DNA of 8,987 nt, taken from the NCBI GenBank assembly GCA_937975745.1, contig CALJUK010000967.1, positions 1-8,987 of the forward strand, in the 5' to 3' direction. The position numbers and the translations under genes were made by a program. A model generated the notes under the pieces. That model made no database searches. It was not told the origin of the DNA and was given only the letters and a program-made list of their open reading frames with translations. Positions 1 to 6,698 of this stretch are shown piece by piece; the first letter of the stretch is position 1; every line of letters starts with the position of its first letter. The stretch is from an uncultured Planctomycetaceae bacterium (GTDB lineage Bacteria; Planctomycetota; Planctomycetia; Planctomycetales; Planctomycetaceae).

Positions 1-2063
1 TGGACTCGCCGTCGTTGCAGCCCGTAAACCGGGCCATCGAACGAACGGCCCGGTATCTGTTCGACTCGCAATCGGCGGACGGCTATTGGGTGGGGGAGCT
101 CGAAGGAGACTCGATTCTCGAATCCGAGTTCATTCTGCTGCTGGCGTTTCTGAATCAAGAGCATTCCGAAAACGCGCAACAGGCGGCCGAATACATCCGG
201 CGGCAGCAGATGCCCGAAGGTGGATGGGCGGCCTATCCCGGTGGACCGCTCGAAATCAGCGGATCGGTGAAGTCCTACTTTGCACTGAAAATTTGCGGCG
301 ACCAGCCAGACGCCGAGCATATGCAGCGGGCGCGCGCGGCAATTCTGCAGGCCGGCGGTGTCGAGAGGGTCAATAGTTTCACCCGGTTCTACCTCGCATT
401 GCTGGGTGCCATCCCATATTCCAAATGTCCGGCCGTCCCACCCGAGTTGATTCTGCTTCCCGAGTGGTGTCCGTTCAACATCTACGAGATGTCGGCCTGG
501 TCGCGGACGATTATCGTGCCGCTGAGCCTGCTCTGGGCCTACAAGCCGCGGCGTGTCCTGCCGGCTGAGTTACAGATTCCCGAACTCTTCGTGAATTCGC
601 CCGACCAACTCCCAACCAAAATGCTGCCGTCCGATGACGGCCAGAAGCCGGAGGGCTGGTTCAACTGGCGGCGGTTCTTCGCCGGTGTCGATCTGGCGTA
701 CAAAGGTCTCGAACGGCTGGGCATGAAACCATTCCGCAAGCGGGCCATCCAGCGGGCGACCGAATGGATGACCGAGCGTTTTGAGGACAGCGACGGTTTG
801 GGGGCCATCTTTCCGCCGATCGTGTGGAGCGTCGTGGCCCTGAAGTGCCTGGGACATCCGGACGACTCACCGCTTGTGCAGCGGGCGATGAATGAATTGG
901 ACGAGCTGGGCATCCGCGAGAACGGGACGCTGCGTCTACAGCCGTGCAAGTCGCCGGTGTGGGACACTGCGATCGCCACACTGGCATTGCGTTCGGTCGG
1001 TGTTTCTCCCCGGCATCCGGCAATTCGCAACGCGGTTGGCTGGCTGTTGTCGCGTGAAGTTCGTCATCCAGGTGATTGGTCGCTTCGCTCGCCCGATCAG
1101 GAACCGGGTGGCTGGTACTTTGAATTCGCCAACGAGTTCTATCCGGACGTAGATGATACGGCGATGGTGATTCTGGCGTTGTCGCAGTCACTGCCGACCG
1201 GATCGCACAGTCGCTGGTGGCCCGATTTCAGGCCGGATGATTGGAGCCCGCACGCCGTGGATCGTGATGTCTCTGCCGTGCTGGCTGGCCGAATCGAGGA
1301 ACCAGTCGACGCCCTGGCTGACATCGAGGCGATGCGTCCAATTCTGTCCGCCGTGCACCGTGGCCTACGGTGGGTCTTGGGGATGCAGTGTCGCGACGGC
1401 GGATGGGGTGCCTTCGACGTGGACAACACGCGTGAGTTGTTCACGCAGGTTCCCTTTGCCGATCACAATGCGATGATTGACCCGCCGACAGCTGACCTTA
1501 CCGCGCGGATGCTCGAAATGTTCGCCGCGGTCGATGTGCCGATGGAGCACCCGGCGGCACGTCGAGCGGCTGAGTTCGTCTGGGGCCAGCAGGAGTCGGA
1601 CGGTAGCTGGTACGGCCGCTGGGGCGTGAATTACATCTACGGTACGTGGCAGTGTCTGGTTGGGCTGACTCGCTCTGGTGTTCCCACGTCAGATTCGCGG
1701 ATTCAGGCGGGAGTGACGTGGCTGCTGTCCAAGCAGCAGGCTGATGGTGGCTGGGGGGAATCACCCGAGACGTACGACGCCCCCGAACTTCGGGGCCAGG
1801 GCCCCGTCACCGCGTCACAGACCGCTTGGGCTCTCCTGGGATTGCTGGCCGGCGGTGTCCGGGCCGATCATCCGGCTGTCGAACGGGGAATCTCCTGGCT
1901 GTTACAGACGCAACAGGAGGATGGTACTTGGGTTGAGCCGTGGTTTACCGGGACGGGCTTCCCGCGGGTCTTCTATTTGCGATACGATCTATATCGGATA
2001 TCGTTTCCGTTGATGGCTTTGGGCCGGTTTCGCGAGGCACGCCGCGCAGCAGCGCGAACCTGA
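1..2063 (+). CDS. shc: Squalene-hopene cyclase, 5' end missing
   Basis: Class II terpene cyclase that protonates squalene and folds it into pentacyclic hopene or hopanol, the first committed step of hopanoid synthesis; the family is a monotopic membrane enzyme. Numbering from Leu (TTG) at 15 as residue 1, the catalytic DVDDTA motif is at residues 378-383, matching the acid motif at Asp374-Asp377 of the Alicyclobacillus acidocaldarius enzyme. Phe369 matches its Phe365. The GAFDVDN block has Phe467 at the Tyr420 position, a substitution also known in Zymomonas. Arg498 lies where that enzyme has His451. QW-type repeats include those ending at Trp580 and Trp639, and the C-terminal GTGFP block is present. 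The frame is open to the left edge with no ATG or GTG, and other family members have 10 or more residues before this point, so the gene very probably starts outside the window. There is an insertion of about 43 residues between the two active-site motifs relative to the Alicyclobacillus enzyme. The identification is secure. Confidence 0.96.
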   Translation, partial: DSPSLQPVNRAIERTARYLFDSQSADGYWVGELEGDSILESEFILLLAFLNQEHSENAQQAAEYIRRQQMPEGGWAAYPGGPLEISGSVKSYFALKICGDQPDAEHMQRARAAILQAGGVERVNSFTRFYLALLGAIPYSKCPAVPPELILLPEWCPFNIYEMSAWSRTIIVPLSLLWAYKPRRVLPAELQIPELFVNSPDQLPTKMLPSDDGQKPEGWFNWRRFFAGVDLAYKGLERLGMKPFRKRAIQRATEWMTERFEDSDGLGAIFPPIVWSVVALKCLGHPDDSPLVQRAMNELDELGIRENGTLRLQPCKSPVWDTAIATLALRSVGVSPRHPAIRNAVGWLLSREVRHPGDWSLRSPDQEPGGWYFEFANEFYPDVDDTAMVILALSQSLPTGSHSRWWPDFRPDDWSPHAVDRDVSAVLAGRIEEPVDALADIEAMRPILSAVHRGLRWVLGMQCRDGGWGAFDVDNTRELFTQVPFADHNAMIDPPTADLTARMLEMFAAVDVPMEHPAARRAAEFVWGQQESDGSWYGRWGVNYIYGTWQCLVGLTRSGVPTSDSRIQAGVTWLLSKQQADGGWGESPETYDAPELRGQGPVTASQTAWALLGLLAGGVRADHPAVERGISWLLQTQQEDGTWVEPWFTGTGFPRVFYLRYDLYRISFPLMALGRFREARRAAART

Positions 2064-2080
2064 CGAACGCTGGTCGTTCG
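2064..2080 (+). other. Small hairpin right after the cyclase stop codon
   Basis: CGAACG (2064-2069) and CGTTCG (2075-2080) form a perfect 6-bp inverted repeat with a 5-nt loop, starting at the base after the TGA. No T run follows, so it is not a standard intrinsic terminator. It could stabilise the transcript 3' end or attenuate read-through into the CBS gene. It is short enough to be chance. Confidence 0.25.
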
Positions 2081-2114
2081 GTTGCCGACGTGCTGCGAAT
2101 GGATGGAACACGAT

Positions 2115-2636
2115 ATGAGCTCGCTTCCTGGACGACTGGGATCGTTGACCGCCCGTGACGTTATGACACCGCATCCGATTGTTCTGGAACCTCAGATGCT
2201 GTTGTCGGATGCGTTTGAGACGCTTCGGTCACACCACGTTTCCGGCGCACCCGTCGTGGACGCTTCCGGCCGGCTGGTGGGAGTCATTTCGCTGGCTGAT
2301 CTTCTTCCTGGTGAAACAGCCGGTGGAACGCCCGACCCGTCCCCGCCGGTCGCGTTGGCGCATGGACACGACCGAGCGGCTTGGGACCTTTACGACAGTG
2401 CTCGATCGTCACAGGAGTTGCCGCATCATGGTGTTGTCGCGGACGCGATGTCGACCGAGGTGACTTCCATTCTGGAGGACACACCGCTGGTCGAAATTGC
2501 ACGTTGCCTGTGCAAGGGGCACTGGCATCGCGTCCCCGTGATCGACCCCGCAGGAAATCTGTCGGGCATCGTCAGTACGATGGACCTGCTGGCTGCGATG
2601 GTCAATGTCGTCGACGAATCCGAATCCGCCGGTTAG
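2115..2636 (+). CDS. Stand-alone CBS-domain-pair protein
   Basis: A 173-residue soluble protein made almost wholly of two CBS domains, which in this family pair up (Bateman module) and bind adenine nucleotides such as AMP, ATP or SAM to sense energy or metabolite state. CBS1 spans about residues 12-66 (starts ARDVMTP) and CBS2 about 107-164 (VADAMSTE). Each ends with a G-h-x-S-x-x-D nucleotide-contact pattern: GVISLAD at 56-62 and GIVSTMD at 151-157. The linker of about 40 residues (Pro, Gly and His rich at first) is longer than usual. No catalytic, DNA-binding or membrane domain is attached, so the target cannot be named. I chose ATG 2115 because a GGATGGA stretch lies about 7 nt upstream and the protein then begins just before CBS1; ATG 2103 and TTG 2082 are in frame and possible. 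It starts 51 nt after the cyclase stop, so the two may be co-transcribed, but a functional link with hopanoid synthesis is only a guess. Confidence 0.9.
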   Translation: MSSLPGRLGSLTARDVMTPHPIVLEPQMLLSDAFETLRSHHVSGAPVVDASGRLVGVISLADLLPGETAGGTPDPSPPVALAHGHDRAAWDLYDSARSSQELPHHGVVADAMSTEVTSILEDTPLVEIARCLCKGHWHRVPVIDPAGNLSGIVSTMDLLAAMVNVVDESESAG

Positions 2637-2647
2637 GCTCAAACCGG
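2629..2647 (+). repeat. Inverted repeat across the CBS stop codon
   Basis: CCGGTT (2629-2634) and AACCGG (2642-2647) are perfect reverse complements separated by 7 nt, with the TAG stop beginning in the left arm. No T run follows. It lies roughly 105-125 bp upstream of the start point expected for the sigma-54-like promoter, which is where enhancer-binding activators commonly bind. It could equally be a 3'-end hairpin or chance. Only one copy of the element is visible. Confidence 0.3.
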
Positions 2648-2682
2648 TCTACGCCGACTGCGAAGTATCGTCGAGTCTTGTC

Positions 2683-2708
2683 CGTGGCAGAAGGCCGCCG
2701 ACGTTTTT
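2683..2708 (+). terminator. Possible intrinsic terminator after the CBS gene
   Basis: CGTGGC (2683-2688) can pair with GCCGACG (2697-2703) with a single bulged G and an 8-nt loop, directly followed by TTTTT (2704-2708). Position, stem and T run fit a weak Rho-independent terminator closing the cyclase-CBS unit just before the promoter of the next unit. The stem is short and imperfect, hence low confidence. Confidence 0.35.
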
Positions 2709-2724
2709 CTAAGCGTTGCGTCGC

Positions 2725-2743
2725 CTTGGCATTCTTATTGCAT
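2725..2743 (+). promoter_or_regulatory. Sigma-54 (RpoN) -24/-12 promoter candidate
   Basis: TTGGCA (2726-2731) and TTGCA (2738-2742) place GG (2728-2729) and GC (2740-2741) exactly 10 nt apart, the invariant geometry of sigma-54 promoters (YTGGCACG-N4-TTGCW). Only the C and G that usually follow TGGCA differ. Transcription would start near 2752, giving a leader of about 300 nt before ATG 3051. Rough arithmetic: 11 fixed bases at fixed spacing are expected about 0.004 times by chance on both strands of this window. The site also sits in the only long intergenic gap, just after a terminator-like hairpin, and points toward the peptidase-MoxR gene run. Sigma-54 promoters need an enhancer-binding activator, whose gene is not in the window. 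Confidence 0.55.
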
Positions 2744-3050
2744 GCCGTTCGACCATGAGTTAACGTTGGACATCGGGCAGTGGCTTCTCGCCGGGGGTCG
2801 GCGCGGGGAGAACGCTGGGCGTTTCGCGAAGGAACAGCAGCGGGAGTGTGACGTGGCGCAGCGAACGCGCGGCGATCGATTTTCGCTGTCGTCTGTCGTT
2901 CGACTGCCAGTGGTGACACAAACGAATCTTGTATTGACCGGAAGCCAAACGAGAAACGAGCGGCCTGGGAGCCGCGAAACACGCCAACGAGGCCATCATT
3001 CGAGGCCTGACCAGGCACGAGTGTCCGCCACGCTGTTCGAAGGGGGCTGC
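2744..3050 (+). other. Gene-free leader upstream of the TPR peptidase gene
   Basis: About 300 nt without a convincing gene. The forward frame continuous with the downstream protein is open from ATG 2742, but its translation is Arg, Gln and Gly rich, lacks domain or signal-peptide character, and the ATG lies inside the -12 element of the promoter candidate. The long reverse ORF here is also Arg rich and not protein-like. I see small inverted repeats: AACGC/GCGTT (2811-2815 and 2819-2823), and GCCTG/CAGGC (3005-3009 and 3012-3016). I recognise no riboswitch motif. It is most likely an untranslated 5' leader. Confidence 0.5.
3040..3046 (+). promoter_or_regulatory. Ribosome-binding site supporting start at 3051
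   Basis: AAGGGGG, a near match to AAGGAGG, lies 4 nt before ATG 3051. It is the best Shine-Dalgarno-like sequence before the TPR peptidase gene. The spacing is a little short. Confidence 0.45.
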
Positions 3051-5789
3051 ATGCTGGTTGATCAGTGCATGCTCGATTCGCGGCGGTTTGTTCACGGAGG
3101 GAATGGCTTTCACGATTCCTCCGAGCGATCCGCGGGCAGAGACCCTCTTCCTTCTTTTCGAAGCTGTTCGTGGTCCGGTTTCGATCGTCGGTCAAACTTG
3201 CGGCCTGTCATCGGTCGGGCGTTGCTCGCCTTTCTGGCGAGTCTGGCGTTCGCGTTCTGCTCGTCGGATTCGCGTGCCGACGAACTTTCCGATGCCAAGG
3301 ACCATTTTCGTCACGGCCGATACGACGAATGCCACGCTGCCGCAGTTCATGCCATCGAGAGTCGGCGGTGGGGTGATGACTGGCATTTGCTGAAGGGGCA
3401 ATGTGAGTTTCTCCGTGGAGAAAATACCGCCACGATCGAAACGGTCCAGGCGGGACTGCAGCGTTTTGCCTGGAGTATTCGGCTGCGGCTTCTCGGTCGG
3501 AAGGCCGCTTTGCAGAGGGGTGATACCGAGCGGGCCACCGCCTGGCTGCAGGAGACCGCGCAACTGGCGGAACGGACTCCGTGGCGTTACACGGACGTCG
3601 ATAATCTGCTGGCATTGGGTGAGGCGGCCCTTCTTTTTGAAGCCGATGCCCGCGATGTGCTGGAAGCGTTTTACGAGCGGGCTCGCGGACTCTCGGCCGA
3701 ACGTGTCGAACCGTTGATTGCGATCGGCGAGCTGGCTTTGTCGAAAGGGGATCTCGAATTCGCTTCCGATATCTTCGGACAAGCGGCCCGTCTGTCGAGT
3801 GACCATCCCGACGTACAGCTTGGTCTGGCAAAGTCCTGCGAAGAAGGTGATCCGCTTCGGTCGGGCGCCGCTCTTTCTGCCGCTCTCAAGTCCAATCCAC
3901 AACATCCGCCGTCACTGATCTACCAGGCACAGCGGCAACTCCGTCGGGAAGAGTACTCCGCAGCCGAGGACTGGCTGGGAAAGGTTCACGCGCTCAATCC
4001 GGATCACTCCGAAGCCTGGGCTTTGAAGTCGGTCATCTCTCTGCTGACGAATCAGCCAGACAGAGCGCAGCAATACCGCGAAAAGGCATTCGGTCAGTGG
4101 AAGCAGAATCCGCTGGTCGACACGATCATCGGTCGCGAATTGGCGGCCAAGTATCGTTTTGGCGAAGCGGCCGTTTTTCTTCGGCAGGCTGTCGAAGCAG
4201 ACGACGATTATCTGCCCGCGATACGGGAACTGTCTCAGACGCTGCTTCGTCTGGGACACGAGGAGGAAGGCTGGCAGTTGGTCGATCGCGTTCACACCGA
4301 AGATGGTTACGACGTCGTCGCGTTTAACCTGCTGGAATTGCGGGACGAACTCGCCCAGTTTCGCACTCTCACTGGGGACGGTGTTATCGTCCGGATGGCC
4401 GACAACGAAGCCGCCATCTACGGGCCGCAGGTTGTCGAGCTACTGGAGCGGGCCCGCGGTGTGCTTTGCGCGAAGTATCAAACCGATCTTGAAGGGCCCG
4501 TGACGGTCGAGATCTTTCCCAATCCGAACGATTTCGCCGTCCGGACATTCGGCATGCCGGCTGTCTCGGGCTACCTGGGTGTTTGCTTTGGTCGGGTGAT
4601 TACGGCCAACAGCCCCGCGTCTCAGGCCGGTTCGCCGACAAACTGGCAGGCCGTCTTATGGCACGAGTTTTGTCACGCTGTCACTCTGGAGGCGACAAGC
4701 AACCGGATGCCACGCTGGCTGAGTGAAGGAATCTCCGTCTACGAAGAGTCTCAAGCCGATCCGACCTGGGGCCAGCAGATGGCACCCCGCTACCGGCAGA
4801 TGATTCTCGAAGGCGAACTGACTCCAGTGGGCCAACTCAGCGGCGCATTTATGTCCCCGCCGTCGGCCCTCCACCTGCAGTTTGCGTACTACGAGTCGTC
4901 GCTTGTCGTTCAGTTTCTCATCGAGCGGTTTGGGATGGATTCGCTCCTGGGCATCCTGCAGGATTTGCGGCGTGGCCTCGCGTTTAATGAGGCGTTGGAA
5001 CGGAACACGGATGGTCTGGAGGCAGTGGAAGAGGACTTTGCGGAGTACGCGAAGAATCTCGCAGAGAATTACGGGTCGGAGGTCGACTGGGCCGATCACA
5101 ATCTGACCGCGGTCCTCAGCGATGACGACCCGCAGCGGCTGGCTCGTTGGGTTGGTGAGCATCCGAATCATCTGGCCAGCCTGGACGCCTATGCGGCACA
5201 ACTGCAAGAGAACGGTGACATCGATTCTGCCCGGGATGTCCTTCGCAAGCGGCTGGCGCTGCTCCCGGACGATGTCGGTTCCGCCAGTGCCGCAGCTCAA
5301 TTGGCGAAACTGGAACGACGTTCCGGGCGGACAGAGGCCGAGCGAGAAATCCTGCAGTATATCTCTGAACGGTCGGACGACCTGCTGGACGTGGAACTCC
5401 GGTTGATGGACCTGGCCGAGGCAGCCGGTCAGGACGAGTCTCTGTGTCTTCACGCGAGGAAGGCCTTGGCCATTCAACCCATGTTGCCGGCGGTACTCCG
5501 CAAATGGGCGATGGCCAACGAGCGACTGGGACGAACCGAGGATGCGATCCAGGCCTGGCGTGCCGTGTTGGCTGCCTCGCCAGATGATCTGGCCGAAACC
5601 CACTACCGGCTGGCGTGTTTGCTTCATGAGCGGAAGGAGTCCTCCGCGCGAGACCATGTCCTGCATGCATTGGAAGAAGCGCCCCGCTTTCTGGCGGCGC
5701 ATCGCCTGCTGTTGAAAATCAATGCGATGTCAGAAATCGATGCTGTGTCGAAAACCAGTACCGCGGAAGGAACGCAGGCCGCCCCGTAA
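3051..5789 (+). CDS. Exported TPR protein with HExxH metallopeptidase domain
   Basis: A large repeat protein of 912 residues from ATG 3051. A hydrophobic stretch (about residues 57-69) ending in SRA|DE at 76/77 looks like a signal peptide, so the mature protein is probably periplasmic or surface-exposed. Helical TPR-type repeats fill about residues 77-435. A peptidase_MA-like (gluzincin) domain follows at about 440-690: HEFCH at 538-542 supplies two zinc-binding His and the catalytic Glu, and Glu559 in WLSEGISVYEE is the likely third ligand (HExxH-x16-E). More TPR-like repeats occupy about 697-905, with motifs such as LGRTEDAIQAWRAVL. A peptide or protein substrate gripped by the TPR arms is inferred; the real substrate is unknown. 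The start is uncertain: ATG 3051 has a good ribosome-binding site but puts about 55 residues before the signal; TTG 3198 would give a normal signal peptide with no clear site; ATG 2742 lies inside the promoter candidate. It ends 30 nt before the DUF4159 gene, which suggests one operon. The N-terminal 50 codons look unlike coding sequence. Confidence 0.88.
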   Translation: MLVDQCMLDSRRFVHGGNGFHDSSERSAGRDPLPSFRSCSWSGFDRRSNLRPVIGRALLAFLASLAFAFCSSDSRADELSDAKDHFRHGRYDECHAAAVHAIESRRWGDDWHLLKGQCEFLRGENTATIETVQAGLQRFAWSIRLRLLGRKAALQRGDTERATAWLQETAQLAERTPWRYTDVDNLLALGEAALLFEADARDVLEAFYERARGLSAERVEPLIAIGELALSKGDLEFASDIFGQAARLSSDHPDVQLGLAKSCEEGDPLRSGAALSAALKSNPQHPPSLIYQAQRQLRREEYSAAEDWLGKVHALNPDHSEAWALKSVISLLTNQPDRAQQYREKAFGQWKQNPLVDTIIGRELAAKYRFGEAAVFLRQAVEADDDYLPAIRELSQTLLRLGHEEEGWQLVDRVHTEDGYDVVAFNLLELRDELAQFRTLTGDGVIVRMADNEAAIYGPQVVELLERARGVLCAKYQTDLEGPVTVEIFPNPNDFAVRTFGMPAVSGYLGVCFGRVITANSPASQAGSPTNWQAVLWHEFCHAVTLEATSNRMPRWLSEGISVYEESQADPTWGQQMAPRYRQMILEGELTPVGQLSGAFMSPPSALHLQFAYYESSLVVQFLIERFGMDSLLGILQDLRRGLAFNEALERNTDGLEAVEEDFAEYAKNLAENYGSEVDWADHNLTAVLSDDDPQRLARWVGEHPNHLASLDAYAAQLQENGDIDSARDVLRKRLALLPDDVGSASAAAQLAKLERRSGRTEAEREILQYISERSDDLLDVELRLMDLAEAAGQDESLCLHARKALAIQPMLPAVLRKWAMANERLGRTEDAIQAWRAVLAASPDDLAETHYRLACLLHERKESSARDHVLHALEEAPRFLAAHRLLLKINAMSEIDAVSKTSTAEGTQAAP
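3096..3122 (+). other. Imperfect hairpin masking a GGAGGG sequence
   Basis: GGAGGGAAT (3096-3104) can pair with ATTCCTCC (3115-3122) with one bulged G and a 10-nt loop. It would lie in the early coding region if ATG 3051 is used, or in the leader if TTG 3198 is used, where it could affect translation. The GGAGGG is 1 nt before an out-of-frame ATG (3103) and is unlikely to start a gene. Confidence 0.2.
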
Positions 5790-5819
5790 CGCGCCCGTCA
5801 ACCTCGGGAAGACGAAGCC

Positions 5820-6659
5820 ATGAATTGTCCCACAATGCCCATTCGACTTACCTTTCTGGCGTGTTGTGCGGTCGGCATGTTTGTTGGCGACCGTGGATCG
5901 GCACAAGTGGGGGGAAACCGGGCTTCGCGACGGAATCCGTTGGTTGATCGGCGAGGCGTCCCCGATTGGGAGATGGAAGACGCCTTTGCCGGCGACGTGT
6001 TCACCTTCGTCCGGATTCGATACGACGCCTACAGTCGCCGCCAGCGCTGGGCGACGGACTATCCGGACAGCGATCTGAATTTTTCGTTTCGGCTGCAGCA
6101 GCTCACTTCACTGAAGGTGAATCCCGACGGTCGCATTCTCGAACTGACCGATCCGCAACTGTTCGATTATCCGTTCATCTACATGATCGAACCGGGCCAG
6201 CTAGAGTTCACAGCCGAGGAAGTCGAGGCACTTCGCGATTATCTGCTGGCGGGTGGCTTTCTGATGGTAGACGACTTTTGGGGCGAAGCCGAATGGGACA
6301 ACTTCTATCGCGAGATCCGGCGAGTGTTTCCTGACCGTGAACCGCAGGAGTTACCGCTGGATCATCCGATTTTCCACTGTGTTTACGATCTGGATGAAAA
6401 GCCACAGGTTCCCAGTATTGGTGTGGCTCAGTGGGGGCGGTTCGAGGGAATCACCTGGGAACGACCCGATGCCAAGGAAGTTCACTACCGGGGGCTCTTC
6501 GGCGACAGTGGCCGATTGATGGCCATCATTTGTCACAACACCGACTTGGGTGACGGCTGGGAACGGGAGGGGGAAGACGCCTGGTGCTTCCACGAATTTT
6601 CCGAGAAGCGGGCCTACCCGATGGGAATCAACATCGTCTTCTACGCCATGACGCATTGA
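5820..6659 (+). CDS. Exported DUF4159 domain protein
   Basis: A 279-residue protein of the DUF4159 family, whose members have a glutamine-amidotransferase-like (flavodoxin-type) fold and commonly sit beside or are fused to BatA-type proteins; the biochemical activity is unknown. Residues 8-28 form a hydrophobic signal peptide with a plausible cut after GSA (28/29), so it is probably periplasmic. Family-type blocks are the FVRIRYD segment near residue 62, the YMIEPG strand-turn at 121-126, and GGFLMVDDFWG at 145-155, which resembles the nucleotide- or nucleophile-loop region of the fold but has no obvious Cys nucleophile. GGGAAG at 5806-5811, 8 nt upstream, supports ATG 5820; ATG 5835 (residue 6) would also give a proper signal peptide. 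It lies 30 nt after the TPR peptidase gene and 39 nt before the MoxR gene, consistent with one transcription unit. Its place ahead of MoxR suggests an accessory role in that membrane system. Confidence 0.88.
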   Translation: MNCPTMPIRLTFLACCAVGMFVGDRGSAQVGGNRASRRNPLVDRRGVPDWEMEDAFAGDVFTFVRIRYDAYSRRQRWATDYPDSDLNFSFRLQQLTSLKVNPDGRILELTDPQLFDYPFIYMIEPGQLEFTAEEVEALRDYLLAGGFLMVDDFWGEAEWDNFYREIRRVFPDREPQELPLDHPIFHCVYDLDEKPQVPSIGVAQWGRFEGITWERPDAKEVHYRGLFGDSGRLMAIICHNTDLGDGWEREGEDAWCFHEFSEKRAYPMGINIVFYAMTH

Positions 6660-6684
6660 AGCGTCCGGGATCGGAAGGCATCGC

Positions 6685-6689
6685 AGGAG
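6685..6689 (+). promoter_or_regulatory. Ribosome-binding site fixing the GTG start of MoxR
   Basis: AGGAG lies 9 nt before GTG 6699. It is a clear Shine-Dalgarno core and justifies the non-ATG start. Confidence 0.6.
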
Positions 6690-6698
6690 ACGGGACCA

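Noticed and set aside
15..17. TTG as the true start of the cyclase
   Set aside because: No upstream ribosome-binding site can be seen in the 14 bases available, and the frame is open to the edge; family members have additional N-terminal residues, so the start is probably outside.
2608..2617. TCGTCGACGA 10-bp palindrome
   Set aside because: It lies within the CBS coding sequence (encoding VVDE), and codons explain it; single short palindromes are expected by chance.
2700..3050. Sigma-70 type promoter in the gap
   Set aside because: No pair of -35 and -10 boxes with 16-18 nt spacing was convincing; TTGACC at 2935-2940 has no fitting -10.
2602..3195. Reverse-strand open frame covering the intergenic gap
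   Set aside because: The translation is Arg- and Ala-rich without domains, and it runs across a forward promoter and terminator candidate; a diverging gene is not supported.
3058..3393. Forward out-of-frame open frames over the TPR gene start
   Set aside because: They run past the signal peptide and first TPR repeats of the real gene in another frame and show no protein family features; I considered a frameshifted N-terminus but saw no better signal peptide in these frames.
4656..5702. Long reverse-strand open frame (348 codons) opposite the TPR peptidase
   Set aside because: It is the shadow of a well-supported forward gene with an HExxH motif and TPR repeats; its translation has no recognisable domain and stop-free antisense frames are common in GC-rich DNA.
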